This document shows positions 10,242-18,815 of a DNA stretch of 64,000 bases, piece after piece. The stretch comes from Candidatus Endowatersipora endosymbiont of Watersipora subatra (GTDB lineage Bacteria > Pseudomonadota > Alphaproteobacteria > Rhizobiales > Rhizobiaceae). Every line of letters starts with the position of its first letter. Positions within the stretch are counted from its first letter, which is position 1. The stretch lies in contig NZ_OZ032160.1 in assembly GCF_964026585.1 (NCBI RefSeq), positions 841,991-905,990 on the forward strand. Reading direction: 5' to 3'. The notes beneath the pieces are model-generated. The model saw only the letters and a program-made list of their open reading frames with translations, searched no databases and was not told the DNA's origin. A program made the translations under genes and the position numbers.

Positions 10242-11132
10242 CTATACAACAAAATCTAATTGATGATATCCTTGTATATAGAGAAGTGCTGTTAAATCAC
10301 TATGTTCAATGCAGTGTTCAGACTGTTTGATAACGATAGGTTTTGCATGCAGAGCGACGCCGGTGCCAGCCAATGCTAACATTCCTAGATCATTGGCACC
10401 ATCACCAACAGCAATCGCTTCACGAACTGAAATACCACAGGAATGTGCTATTTTTTTTAGCGCTTCAACTTTTGCGGTCCCGCTTGAAATTGAGAGTATA
10501 ACGTTGCCAGTGAGCCTCTCTTCACGTTCTTCCAAAATGTTTGCCCGATTTTCATCCATACCCAGTCTCGATGCAATGGCGTTTGTGAAATGAGTAAATC
10601 CACTAGAAATCAGAGCGCAATAAGCGCCATGAGCTTTCATAGTTTGAACTAGTGTTCGGCTTCCTGGCATTAAGTCTATCCTGTTTGAAAGGATCGACTG
10701 TATGGTACTAACAGGAAGGCCTTTAAGGAGTGAAACTCTTTTTTTTAAAGCGGTTTCACAGTCCATTTCTCCATTCATAGCGCTAGCTGTAATCTTGGCT
10801 ACCTGCTTACCGATACCAATTTCCTCCGCGAGGATATTTATACATTCTTGAAGAATAAGAGTTGAATCCATATCAGCAACTAGGATCTTTTTTCTACGCT
10901 TATCGGAATTTTGAACTATAATATCAATGGGTTGATTCTTAAGGAGATCGGTTAGTATCAACATAGGCGAATCACAATGGATTGGAATTGGAATATCACA
11001 GGCAATGGAATCAGCAAGGTAATGAAGACAAGATGCTCCCAAAGAATCTCTTGCAGCACAAACTAATTCGGGATAAAGACAAGGGTGATTGGGATTAGCG
11101 ATAAGTGTTGCGACGCGCGCGGTTTCTGACAT
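10242..11132 (-). CDS. serB: Phosphoserine phosphatase
   Basis: SerB makes the last step to L-serine by hydrolysing phosphoserine. The 296-residue protein has an N-terminal regulatory-like region and a HAD phosphatase domain. The nucleophile motif DMDST places D87 and D89 at the active site. A GDGANDLGML motif near the C-terminus completes the metal site. It is divergent from miaA, with only 18 bases between starts; this serB/miaA pair is a known alphaproteobacterial arrangement. Serine made here feeds the glycine cleavage system through serine-glycine exchange. Confidence 0.95.
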   Translation of the reverse strand: MSETARVATLIANPNHPCLYPELVCAARDSLGASCLHYLADSIACDIPIPIHCDSPMLILTDLLKNQPIDIIVQNSDKRRKKILVADMDSTLILQECINILAEEIGIGKQVAKITASAMNGEMDCETALKKRVSLLKGLPVSTIQSILSNRIDLMPGSRTLVQTMKAHGAYCALISSGFTHFTNAIASRLGMDENRANILEEREERLTGNVILSISSGTAKVEALKKIAHSCGISVREAIAVGDGANDLGMLALAGTGVALHAKPIVIKQSEHCIEHSDLTALLYIQGYHQLDFVV

Positions 11133-11150
11133 AAGAAAGAATTTATAGTT

Positions 11151-12041
11151 TTGAATTGTCGACCAGATGTGATCTTAATAGCAGGCCCAACAGCAAGCGG
11201 CAAGTCCGCCCTTGCCCTTGATTTAGCAGAAAAAAATCATGGTGAGATTATTAATACTGACTCAATGCAAGCTTATGATCTATTAAATGTTCTGACGGGA
11301 AGACCGTCCCAACTTGATCTCAATAGAATCACTCACCACCTCTATGGTTGTGTTCCAGTTTATGAAGTCTACACAGTATCAAAATGGCTTCAACATGTCT
11401 CATCAGTTTTGGATGACCTGAAATTACGTGAGAAAATCCCTATATTTGTAGGAGGGACAGGATTATATTTCCGTGCCTTACTAGATGGATTGGCCGAGGT
11501 GCCAGCAATACCTTCAACGATTCGGAATGAAGTCAGACAACGGTTGCGTGAAGGGAAGAAAGAATCTCTATTCCAACAACTGGAAACGCTAGATCCTTTT
11601 TTAGCCAAACGGATTCACGCAAGTGATGGACAGCGTGTTGCAAGAGCACTTGAGGTTATTCTTGCAACAGAAAAGTCTTTATTACTTTTTCAAAAAACCT
11701 GTTCCAAGTCCCCATTGTTTTCCTATGAGAGTCAACTCAAATTACTCTTATTACCAGAACACTCTGTGATGAATGATCGTATTAATAGTCGTACCGAGTC
11801 TATATTCAATAATGGAGCTATTGAAGAAGTTTCAACTCTTCTGAAACAGAAAATCCCTACCAATTGTGGCATATCGAGAGCTATTGGGGTTGATCTGATC
11901 ACTCGTTATCTAGAAAAGAATTTAGACATTCATACCTGTATTGACCAAGTTAAGCTAAGTTCCCGTCAATATGCCAAAAGACAATCGACTTGGTTTAGAA
12001 ATCAATTTGATGAAAGCTGGAAAATCTTATCATCCTATTAA
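11151..12041 (+). CDS. miaA: tRNA dimethylallyltransferase
   Basis: MiaA adds a dimethylallyl group to A37 of tRNAs that read UNN codons. The 296-residue protein has the P-loop GPTASGKS at residues 12-19, the substrate motif NTDSMQAY, and the GGTGLYFRALLDGL segment. No ATG fits: the first plausible start is TTG at 11151, giving MNCRPDVILIAGP. It is divergent from serB. At its 3' end it overlaps the convergent cobD by four bases, so the two stop codons share a TTAA. Confidence 0.94.
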   Translation: MNCRPDVILIAGPTASGKSALALDLAEKNHGEIINTDSMQAYDLLNVLTGRPSQLDLNRITHHLYGCVPVYEVYTVSKWLQHVSSVLDDLKLREKIPIFVGGTGLYFRALLDGLAEVPAIPSTIRNEVRQRLREGKKESLFQQLETLDPFLAKRIHASDGQRVARALEVILATEKSLLLFQKTCSKSPLFSYESQLKLLLLPEHSVMNDRINSRTESIFNNGAIEEVSTLLKQKIPTNCGISRAIGVDLITRYLEKNLDIHTCIDQVKLSSRQYAKRQSTWFRNQFDESWKILSSY

Positions 12042-13012
12042 AAAACTACGAACGAAATAACAAGGATTAATAATATATGACAGGTTCTCTTATATAGACT
12101 AAGAGCCGACATTATGTCGGTTGCTGTTAGAATTTCTCTCCCTTCTGCATTGATAAGAAAATCCTGAATCCTTCCTTCAGTGTAGCAACGTTCTCCACCC
12201 AACATGATTCCTAACACAGACGCAAACGCCATCTCTGGCCATCCTGAATTAGGTGAAGGATGCAGACTAGCATCTCTCATATTCTTATAAGAATCCCCTA
12301 TGGCATCTAATTTTCCCTGAGATAACCCAGCTACTATGACTAATCCAGCAGATAAACGAGAAGCAGGCCAGTTTAAGAAATCATCTATTTTAGCTGCTGC
12401 CTTTCCAAAATATTCATATTTTATTGAATGGTAACCAATCATAGAATCTGTTGTATTGATCGCTTTGTAGAAAAGAATGCCTGGAAGGCCTAAAACAGAA
12501 TACCAAAAGACAGGAGCTAAAACACCGTCAGAAAAATTCTCTGCTAAACTTTCAATAGCTGCACGGCTAACGCTGCTTTCATCAAAATTTGAAATATCGC
12601 GCCCAACAATCTGAGAAAGAGCCTTTTTTGCCGTTATCAAATCTTTTTTATGAAAAGATACAAAGACTGCACGAACATGATCATAAAGGCTTTTTTGGGC
12701 GATCAATGTAAAAACAATTAGCAACTCAAGGCTCCAACCTAAAACAAAAAAGCTCCAACTCACCACGCTAACTAACATGGAAACCAATAAACAAAGAATC
12801 AGTAAAATAAATACAAGAGCGATCCCTAAATAAAAATCATTCTTATCAGCATCTAAGGGGGTTCGAAAGGGTAGGACAATGTCATTTCGTAATTCATCAA
12901 CCCAACTAATTAAATATCCAAATACAACAACGGGATGAGGAATTTTGCCCCAAAAATAATCCGGATCCCCAATCCAAAGATCCAGTACTAAAGCAAAGAT
13001 TAAAATTTCCAG
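12038..13012 (-). CDS. cobD: Adenosylcobinamide-phosphate synthase (CobD/CbiB) with a non-standard start codon
   Basis: This membrane protein joins aminopropanol phosphate to adenosylcobyric acid. The first ATG/GTG/TTG in frame is TTG at 12787, which would leave 249 residues. The frame stays open upstream to 13033, and the extra part is clearly CobD: it reads LDLWIGDP, then KIPHPVVVFG, the family's conserved N-terminus. The best start is therefore CTG at 13012, with GGGAG four to six bases before it, giving 324 residues, the usual size. An ATT directly after the cobC stop is another option. Several hydrophobic helices and the NFSDGVLAP and FWYSVLGLPG motifs are present. It follows cobC in the same frame, so translational coupling is likely. 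Confidence 0.88.
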   Translation of the reverse strand: MEILIFALVLDLWIGDPDYFWGKIPHPVVVFGYLISWVDELRNDIVLPFRTPLDADKNDFYLGIALVFILLILCLLVSMLVSVVSWSFFVLGWSLELLIVFTLIAQKSLYDHVRAVFVSFHKKDLITAKKALSQIVGRDISNFDESSVSRAAIESLAENFSDGVLAPVFWYSVLGLPGILFYKAINTTDSMIGYHSIKYEYFGKAAAKIDDFLNWPASRLSAGLVIVAGLSQGKLDAIGDSYKNMRDASLHPSPNSGWPEMAFASVLGIMLGGERCYTEGRIQDFLINAEGREILTATDIMSALSLYKRTCHILLILVISFVVF

Positions 13013-13033
13013 TTTTCTCTCCCTTTCTCCAAT

Positions 13034-14026
13034 TTAGTCCTCAATGATTGTTAACGCCTTTTCGAGACGATCAAGTGATTGGTTACTTTGCGGGATACCA
13101 AAACGAATCCAATTAGGCTTAGCATCAAATGACCGCACTAGAATTTGATATCTTACTAACCGAATGAAGATCTCAGACGCATTCTTGATCTCAACAAGAA
13201 TGAATAAATCTGTACCTCCTACGATTCGATAACCTTTTTTAAGAAGTAAAGCTTCAAACTTGATTCGCCAATATGAGAGATGTTTGAGCGTCCGGAATCG
13301 CCATTTTTGATCTACAAGAGCGGCTGCCGCAATCGCCAGTGCTGGCCCAGAAACTGACCAATAACCTAACCCTTCATTTAAGCGCATTACCATTCTTTTA
13401 AAAGAAATCACAGAACCAAAACGAACCCCAGCTAATCCGTAAAATTTACCTAAAGACCGCAAAACCAAAAGCCCATCCAATCCGGTCTCACCAATAATGC
13501 TAATATCTGGAGTAACATCGCAAAAAGCTTCATCAACGATTAATAATCCTCCCTTTGCACCTAATCTGTGTACAAGATCTTTTAAGATATCTCGATGGAT
13601 TTGGCGTCCATCAGGATTATTGGGATTAACAACAATAATAATATTCGCAGTCCTTTCAGCACTTTCTAATCCCTCAGTAACATAGACCTTATGACCTGCC
13701 CTTCGCCAACAAGAAATGTGTTCTTGATAAGTAAAGTTAACAACGGCTACGGCCTGCGGCTTAAACAGGAAAGGTATCCACTGTATATGAGATTGGGTAC
13801 CAGAAGCGAGAGAAATAGCTGCTCGATCAGGTACAGAATAAGCCTTTCGAACAGCAGATTCAGCTTTAGAATAGGCATCAGAATCAGGCAAAGTTGACCA
13901 TATATTATCAGCTAGTCTAGGAATAGGCCAGTGATTAGGATTAACTCCGGTTGAAAGATCAAGCCAATCATATCTATTGCCACCATAGAGGCCCACAGCT
14001 TCGTCTAAACTCCCACCATGTATCAT
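13034..14026 (-). CDS. cobC: Threonine-phosphate decarboxylase (CobC/CobD-type aminotransferase fold)
   Basis: This PLP enzyme makes aminopropanol phosphate, the linker of the cobalamin nucleotide loop. It has 330 residues and starts with the family's HGGSLDEA motif and DLSTGVNP. The PLP lysine is K194 in SLGKFYGLAG, and the VVNPNNPDGR segment is typical of class I/II aminotransferases. The ATG overlaps the cobB stop by four bases (ATGA). The stop lies in the same frame as cobD, which begins about 20 bases later. These two genes supply and attach the linker, so their pairing makes sense. Confidence 0.93.
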   Translation of the reverse strand: MIHGGSLDEAVGLYGGNRYDWLDLSTGVNPNHWPIPRLADNIWSTLPDSDAYSKAESAVRKAYSVPDRAAISLASGTQSHIQWIPFLFKPQAVAVVNFTYQEHISCWRRAGHKVYVTEGLESAERTANIIIVVNPNNPDGRQIHRDILKDLVHRLGAKGGLLIVDEAFCDVTPDISIIGETGLDGLLVLRSLGKFYGLAGVRFGSVISFKRMVMRLNEGLGYWSVSGPALAIAAAALVDQKWRFRTLKHLSYWRIKFEALLLKKGYRIVGGTDLFILVEIKNASEIFIRLVRYQILVRSFDAKPNWIRFGIPQSNQSLDRLEKALTIIED

Positions 14027-15324
14027 ATCTGATCTATAAGATGCATATAAGATCCCATCACATTCCCTTTACGCAATCCACACTTACCAAGAGATCGATT
14101 ACGTGAATCGGCTACGTCAAATAAACGTTCTGTAGTGCCTTCTTCAAGAATGGTGGAGTAATGAAATTCATGAGCAGTGTAATGAGTATTAGAATCGGTC
14201 AAAAATGGGATTTGTTTTAAAGGCTTCACTACTCTGTACCCTAGACTTAATTTTTTTTTCTCAAAGCTAGTTATAAGTGGCAAAAGATTAGCCATTTTAT
14301 GATATTGGCCCTTTGAGTCTATCAAAAAAGTTCCTAAAACCATATAACCACCGCATTCTCCGTACACAAAGGCACCCCTTTTTACGGCATCCCATAGGCC
14401 TTGTAGAAATACATGGTTCGAAGCTAACTGTTCTGCATATAATTCAGGATATCCACCTGGCAGTATCACAGCATCGGCATCCAAAGCGGGTGATTCATTT
14501 GCCAGTGGAGAAAAAAAAGAAAATTGAGCGTTCCTCTTTCGCAAGGCATTCAAGATATGAGGATAGAAAAATGAAAATGCTCGATCCCGAGCAATGACCA
14601 ATTTCTTGCCTGGTGATATAAAAGATTGTGCATTCCCATCAGGATAACAATATGAAATTTCAAGATTCAGCAATGCATCAAGATGAATAGAATGCTCAAT
14701 AATAGTCGCTGCATTTTCTAAAAAACTTTCAATATCAACATATTCTTCTGATTGAACTAAACCAAGATACCGTGATGACATTCTCAGAGTGGGATTGCGC
14801 ATCACACTACCGAACACCGTGATACCAATACTTGACATCGCTCTATGCATTATCTGACTGTGGTGTTCGCTGCCTAGATTATTTAGAATGACACCGGCCA
14901 AAAATAATCCAGATTTAAAATCCCGGAATCCACAAACCGTCGCTGCAACTGAGTGAGACTGTTTCGTGCAATCAATAACAAGAACAATAGGAAGTCCCAA
15001 CAACTGAGCTAAATCAGCAGAAGAACCTTTTCCATTGTCGGCACCATCAAATAAGCCCATCATTGCTTCCACAATCAGTAGACCCTGTTTGAGTTGCTGG
15101 CGGGCTAAGGTAAAGATCAGCTCTTCGCGCATTGCCCAAGGATCAAGATTAAAACAATCGTATCCACTAGATTGTTGATGAAACACAGTGTCAATAAAAT
15201 CAGGACCAGCTTTTGCTGACCCGATAAGCAGACCACGATTCTTTAACGCCCTTAAGATTCCTAACGTTATTGTAGTCTTTCCACTGCCTGAGTGAGTTGC
15301 TGCAACAATAAATCCCTTTTTCAA
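14023..15324 (-). CDS. cobB: Cobyrinic (hydrogenobyrinic) acid a,c-diamide synthase
   Basis: The enzyme amidates the a and c side chains of the corrin ring using glutamine and ATP. The 433-residue protein has an N-terminal dethiobiotin-synthetase-like domain with the P-loop THSGSGKTT near residue 10. A C-terminal class I-like glutaminase domain has a probable nucleophile Cys in YGECGGYMVLG. It sits between cobA and cobC, with a 4-base overlap to cobC. Sequence alone does not tell whether the natural substrate already carries cobalt (CbiA type) or not (CobB type). Confidence 0.94.
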   Translation of the reverse strand: MKKGFIVAATHSGSGKTTITLGILRALKNRGLLIGSAKAGPDFIDTVFHQQSSGYDCFNLDPWAMREELIFTLARQQLKQGLLIVEAMMGLFDGADNGKGSSADLAQLLGLPIVLVIDCTKQSHSVAATVCGFRDFKSGLFLAGVILNNLGSEHHSQIMHRAMSSIGITVFGSVMRNPTLRMSSRYLGLVQSEEYVDIESFLENAATIIEHSIHLDALLNLEISYCYPDGNAQSFISPGKKLVIARDRAFSFFYPHILNALRKRNAQFSFFSPLANESPALDADAVILPGGYPELYAEQLASNHVFLQGLWDAVKRGAFVYGECGGYMVLGTFLIDSKGQYHKMANLLPLITSFEKKKLSLGYRVVKPLKQIPFLTDSNTHYTAHEFHYSTILEEGTTERLFDVADSRNRSLGKCGLRKGNVMGSYMHLIDQI

Positions 15325-15328
15325 AGAA

Positions 15329-16189
15329 TCAGGCTCTAACTTGTGAATAAGAATTTTTCAATAGTTTATGGCTATGAAGTGAGCCAAACCAGTCCAGAGC
15401 AACTCGTAATTTAACGACTTCGCCAATGACAATAATTGCCGGAGGGGTAAAACCTAGATCAGATAAATTACCGACAGTACCTAAAGTTGTTTCATGAACT
15501 GTCATGGTCGGTGTTGTCGCATGACAAACAAAGGCCATCGGTTCATCGGCTGCACGTCCGGCATCCATGAGTTTTCTAGCAATTAGCTCAGCATGTTTCA
15601 TGGCCATATACATAACTATTACAGGAGAACTGCGTGCTAATCCTTGCCAATCGATCGTATCAGGCACCACACCGCCGGCATCGTGACCGGTTAAAAATGT
15701 CACACTATGGTTCGTATCTCTGTGAGTAACAGGGATACCTGCATAGGCTAACCCACCTATTCCTGCAGAGATACCAGGAATAACACGAAAACTGATACTA
15801 TTTTCAACTAAAGTCAGTGCTTCCTCAGCCCCCCTACCAAAAACAAAAGGATCTCCTCCCTTTAGCCTACAAACACGACGACCATCTTTTGCGAGTTGAA
15901 CCAGTTTAAGAGAAATATCCTGCTGTTTAAGGGAAGGTTTTCCACCACGTTTCCCAGCATAATGAAATTCAGCATGAGGATCAGCAATGCTCAATATCGA
16001 ATGATCCACGAGAGCATCATATACAATAACATCAGCCTGACAAAGCGCATTAACTGAATGCAAGGTAAGCAATCCTGGATCACCAGGACCTGCCCCAACT
16101 AACCACACCCATCCAGGTTCAAATTCCGGCAATGTATCAATAAAAATTTCCACTTTTTTATTATGCATCATTATATAAATGAAAACCAT
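15329..16189 (-). CDS. cobA: Uroporphyrinogen-III C-methyltransferase (SUMT)
   Basis: CobA methylates uroporphyrinogen III at C2 and C7 to give precorrin-2, the branch point to cobalamin and siroheme. The 286-residue protein has the SAM-binding VGAGPGDPGLLT near residue 30, the DALVD segment, the RLKGGDPFVFGRG motif and the VTHR segment of the SUMT family. It lacks the CysG dehydrogenase/chelatase half. The start is ATG at 16189 (a GTG precedes it at 16192), with GAGGTG eight bases upstream. It is divergent from cbiD across a very short palindromic spacer and leads cobA-cobB-cobC-cobD. Confidence 0.95.
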   Translation of the reverse strand: MVFIYIMMHNKKVEIFIDTLPEFEPGWVWLVGAGPGDPGLLTLHSVNALCQADVIVYDALVDHSILSIADPHAEFHYAGKRGGKPSLKQQDISLKLVQLAKDGRRVCRLKGGDPFVFGRGAEEALTLVENSISFRVIPGISAGIGGLAYAGIPVTHRDTNHSVTFLTGHDAGGVVPDTIDWQGLARSSPVIVMYMAMKHAELIARKLMDAGRAADEPMAFVCHATTPTMTVHETTLGTVGNLSDLGFTPPAIIVIGEVVKLRVALDWFGSLHSHKLLKNSYSQVRA

Positions 16190-16197
16190 CACTTTTA

Positions 16198-16212
16198 CAC
16201 CTCAAAGAGGTG
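16198..16212. promoter_or_regulatory. Palindrome between the cobA and cbiD starts
   Basis: CACCTC-AAA-GAGGTG is a perfect 6-bp inverted repeat in the divergent start region. Read on the minus strand, GAGGTG is the ribosome binding site of cobA. Read on the plus strand, it contains the GTG start of cbiD at 16210, or lies 15 bases before the later ATG at 16228. It could also be an operator. No full promoter fits in the spacer, so promoters must lie inside the coding ends. Confidence 0.45.
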
Positions 16213-17340
16213 ACTTATAAGAAAATTATGATCAGAGATGGAGGCGATAATCAAGCAGGCAAACTAAAAAGAGGCTGGACAACGGGCGCATGTGCAACAG
16301 CCGCGACCAAAGCTGCATTGACCGCATTAATTACGAGACAATTCCCCAATCCTGTTTCTATTACCCTCCCTAAAGGGGAGTCACCTAACTTTTCTCTGTG
16401 TTATGAAAAACTGAATGTCAATGGCGCGTATGCGGGAATTGTAAAAGATGCCGGCGATGATCCTGATGTAACACATGGTGCAACAATTATTGCTCATGTG
16501 ATCCCTTTACCCTCCCGCTCTGGAATCGTATTTAAAGCTGGTCTAGGTGTAGGTACTATAACAAAATCAGGTCTACCACTTCCTCCTGGTGAACCAGCTA
16601 TTAACCCCGTACCACGTCAGATGATTCAGAATACCATTAAAGAACTTTGTAATGATCACCAGCTCGCTCCAGATTTTCAGGTTACAATCACGGTTCCAGG
16701 AGGAAAAGAAATTGCTAAAAAAACATGGAATCCTCGCCTAGGTATTATAGGAGGGATTTCAATTTTGGGAACAACTGGTGTTGTCCACCCCTTTTCCTGT
16801 TCCGCTTGGATACATTCTATACGCTATGGTATTGATGTAGCCCGTTCTGAAGGATTTGAACACGTTATTGCTGCAACCGGATCAACATCTGAGATCACAG
16901 CCCAATCTTATTACCACTTGCCAGAAACAGCTATAATCGATATGGGAGATTTCGCAGGTGGGCTTCTTAAGTATCTCCACACCAATCCAATTCCTCGTCT
17001 CACGATCGCTCTTGGCTTTGCAAAGGCGATTAAGTTTGCAAAGGGCGCTCTCGACTTACATTCAGGCCGTAGTCAGGTTGATTTAGAATGGTTGTTGGAA
17101 ATCATAACCAGTATAGCACCAGAACGGGTGAATCAAAATTTTAAGAATCAGATCTTTTCTGCAAATACTATTGCTGAAATCCTTAAGATAACTCAGAATC
17201 TTCAAATTGAACTACCCCAAACGATTGCCCGACTGTGTCATGAAACAGCACAAAGTATTTTGCGAGATGCACCAATCTCTGTTGAGATTATCATAACAAA
17301 TAGACAAGGAGAAATGATTGCTCAATATGATTCAGAATGA
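16210..17340 (+). CDS. cbiD: Cobalt-precorrin-5B C1-methyltransferase CbiD
   Basis: CbiD methylates C1 of the ring after acetaldehyde loss, a step classically described in the oxygen-independent B12 route. The 376-residue protein begins with KRGWTTGACATAATKAAL, the family signature (usually YTTGTCA). It continues with DAGDDPDVTHG, PGEPAINPVPR and GTTGVVHPFS, all CbiD landmarks. The start is GTG at 16210 or ATG at 16228; both keep the conserved core. cobK overlaps its end. CobF, which does this job in the oxygen-dependent route, is not in the window, so CbiD probably replaces it. Confidence 0.95.
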   Translation: MTYKKIMIRDGGDNQAGKLKRGWTTGACATAATKAALTALITRQFPNPVSITLPKGESPNFSLCYEKLNVNGAYAGIVKDAGDDPDVTHGATIIAHVIPLPSRSGIVFKAGLGVGTITKSGLPLPPGEPAINPVPRQMIQNTIKELCNDHQLAPDFQVTITVPGGKEIAKKTWNPRLGIIGGISILGTTGVVHPFSCSAWIHSIRYGIDVARSEGFEHVIAATGSTSEITAQSYYHLPETAIIDMGDFAGGLLKYLHTNPIPRLTIALGFAKAIKFAKGALDLHSGRSQVDLEWLLEIITSIAPERVNQNFKNQIFSANTIAEILKITQNLQIELPQTIARLCHETAQSILRDAPISVEIIITNRQGEMIAQYDSE

Positions 17341-18007
17341 AAAAATTTTGTTATTGGGTGGCACAACAGAAGCGATTAAAATCGCTAAAAACCTGAGCAT
17401 GGCTGGCAATGAAATTATCACATCACTCGTTGGAAAGACGCGTACACCAGATCCTGTCAGCGGCAGTTTGCGGATCGGCAATTTTGGTGGTATTGAAGGA
17501 ATGGTGACATGGTTAAAAAATCAAAAAATTGATCGAGTTATTGATGCTAGTCATCCTTTTGCACAAAAAATCAGTAAACATGCAATCGAAGCTGCAAGAC
17601 AAGTTAATATTCCACTACAGGTTCATACTCGCCCACCCTGGAAAAAAGTCAATGGTGACAATTGGATTCAGGTTTCTTCACATATTGAAGCCGCTATCGC
17701 TATACCATTAAGAGCCCGTGTGTTTCTTGCATTGGGATCACAACATCTTCACTCCTTCATTAAACGAGATGATTGCTATTTTATTATCCGCATGATCGAT
17801 AATCCTATCAAATCATTACCGTTTTCTGATTATACACTCATAACAGGCAAACCTTCTAATAGGATAGAAAGCGAGGAGAAATTGCTAATACAGAATCGAG
17901 TTACTTACATTGTCTGCAGAAATTCGGGTGGTAAGAAAGCCTATAGCAAAATAAAAGCAGCACGTAATCTCAGTTTACCTGTTATTATTATCAATTATCC
18001 CCTATAA
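17327..18007 (+). CDS. cobK: Precorrin-6A reductase (CobK/CbiJ)
   Basis: CobK reduces the macrocycle with NADPH at the precorrin-6A stage. The 226-residue protein has the N-terminal ILLLGGTTEAIKIA motif, DASHPFAQKIS, ALGSQHLHSF, and a C-terminal VCRNSGGKKAYSKIKAA segment, all typical. There are two possible starts inside the end of cbiD. TTG at 17318 has GGAG six bases upstream. ATG at 17327 gives the more usual short N-terminus. I use the ATG but the TTG is credible. It forms a two-gene plus-strand unit with cbiD and converges with cobM. Confidence 0.92.
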   Translation: MIQNEKILLLGGTTEAIKIAKNLSMAGNEIITSLVGKTRTPDPVSGSLRIGNFGGIEGMVTWLKNQKIDRVIDASHPFAQKISKHAIEAARQVNIPLQVHTRPPWKKVNGDNWIQVSSHIEAAIAIPLRARVFLALGSQHLHSFIKRDDCYFIIRMIDNPIKSLPFSDYTLITGKPSNRIESEEKLLIQNRVTYIVCRNSGGKKAYSKIKAARNLSLPVIIINYPL

Positions 18008-18041
18008 GGATAGAAAGCTTTTAAAAAGGACTTTATTGAGT

Positions 18042-18815
18042 TCAGTCTTTTTTTGCATAATTACGCAAAACATGTTTGTAGTTAGGATTATAGAGGTCGC
18101 TATCACGAAACTTGACATCACCTAATACAGATCCGATAAGAACAAGTGCAGTGCGTGTAATCTTGACTTTACGTACATCTTGATTCATCTTGGACAAAGT
18201 TGTCCGTATATAAAGTTCATCTGGCCAAGTAGCTCGATAAGCTATGACAACTGGGCAGTCAGATTTATAATAGGGTTCCAAGGCTTTACGTATATAAGGT
18301 AGATTCCGAATAGACAAGTGTATCGCCAGTGTTGACCTCGAACGACCTAATATCTCTAGTTGTTCATGATCCGGCATGACTGATGCTTTCATTCTAGTAC
18401 GAGTAATAATAACGGTTTGAGCAATTTCAGGTAAAGTAAGTTCCGTTTTCAGTTTTGCTGCGACTGCAGCAAAAGTAGGAACTCCTGGTACGACTTCATA
18501 ACTAACACCGATCCTATCAAGCCATCGCATTTGTTCAGCAATAGCACCATAAATAGACGGATCACCGGAATGAAGACGTGCTACATTTTGATTGCATCGA
18601 TGAGCCGACTGAATCACTTCAATGATGCTCTCCAGATGCATTGGTGCAGTATCCATGATCAGAGCATCGGAAGGTGCAAGAGCCACTAATTCCTTAGGAA
18701 CCAAAGACCCAGCATAAAGACATACAGGACATGTTTTGACAAACTTGAGACCCCGCACAGTAATGAGATCAGGAGCTCCTGGCCCTGCACCTATAAAATA
18801 AACTTTCATGTTCAT
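18042..18815 (-). CDS. cobM: Precorrin-4 C11-methyltransferase (CobM/CbiF)
   Basis: CobM adds the C11 methyl group with SAM. The frame is open from 18869, but the conserved start MKVYFIGAGPG begins at 18809. An ATG at 18815 overlaps the cobJ stop as ATGA, so I place the start there (257 residues, the usual length). It shows the tetrapyrrole methylase motifs YAGSLVP, RLHSGDPSIYGA and YEVVPGV. It is the last gene of the large minus-strand cobalamin run, and cobK ends just beyond it in the opposite direction. Confidence 0.94.
   Translation of the reverse strand: MNMKVYFIGAGPGAPDLITVRGLKFVKTCPVCLYAGSLVPKELVALAPSDALIMDTAPMHLESIIEVIQSAHRCNQNVARLHSGDPSIYGAIAEQMRWLDRIGVSYEVVPGVPTFAAVAAKLKTELTLPEIAQTVIITRTRMKASVMPDHEQLEILGRSRSTLAIHLSIRNLPYIRKALEPYYKSDCPVVIAYRATWPDELYIRTTLSKMNQDVRKVKITRTALVLIGSVLGDVKFRDSDLYNPNYKHVLRNYAKKD

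Noticed and set aside
12038-12787. cobD as a truncated 249-residue pseudogene
   Set aside because: The missing N-terminus is encoded in frame directly upstream; only the start codon is unusual.
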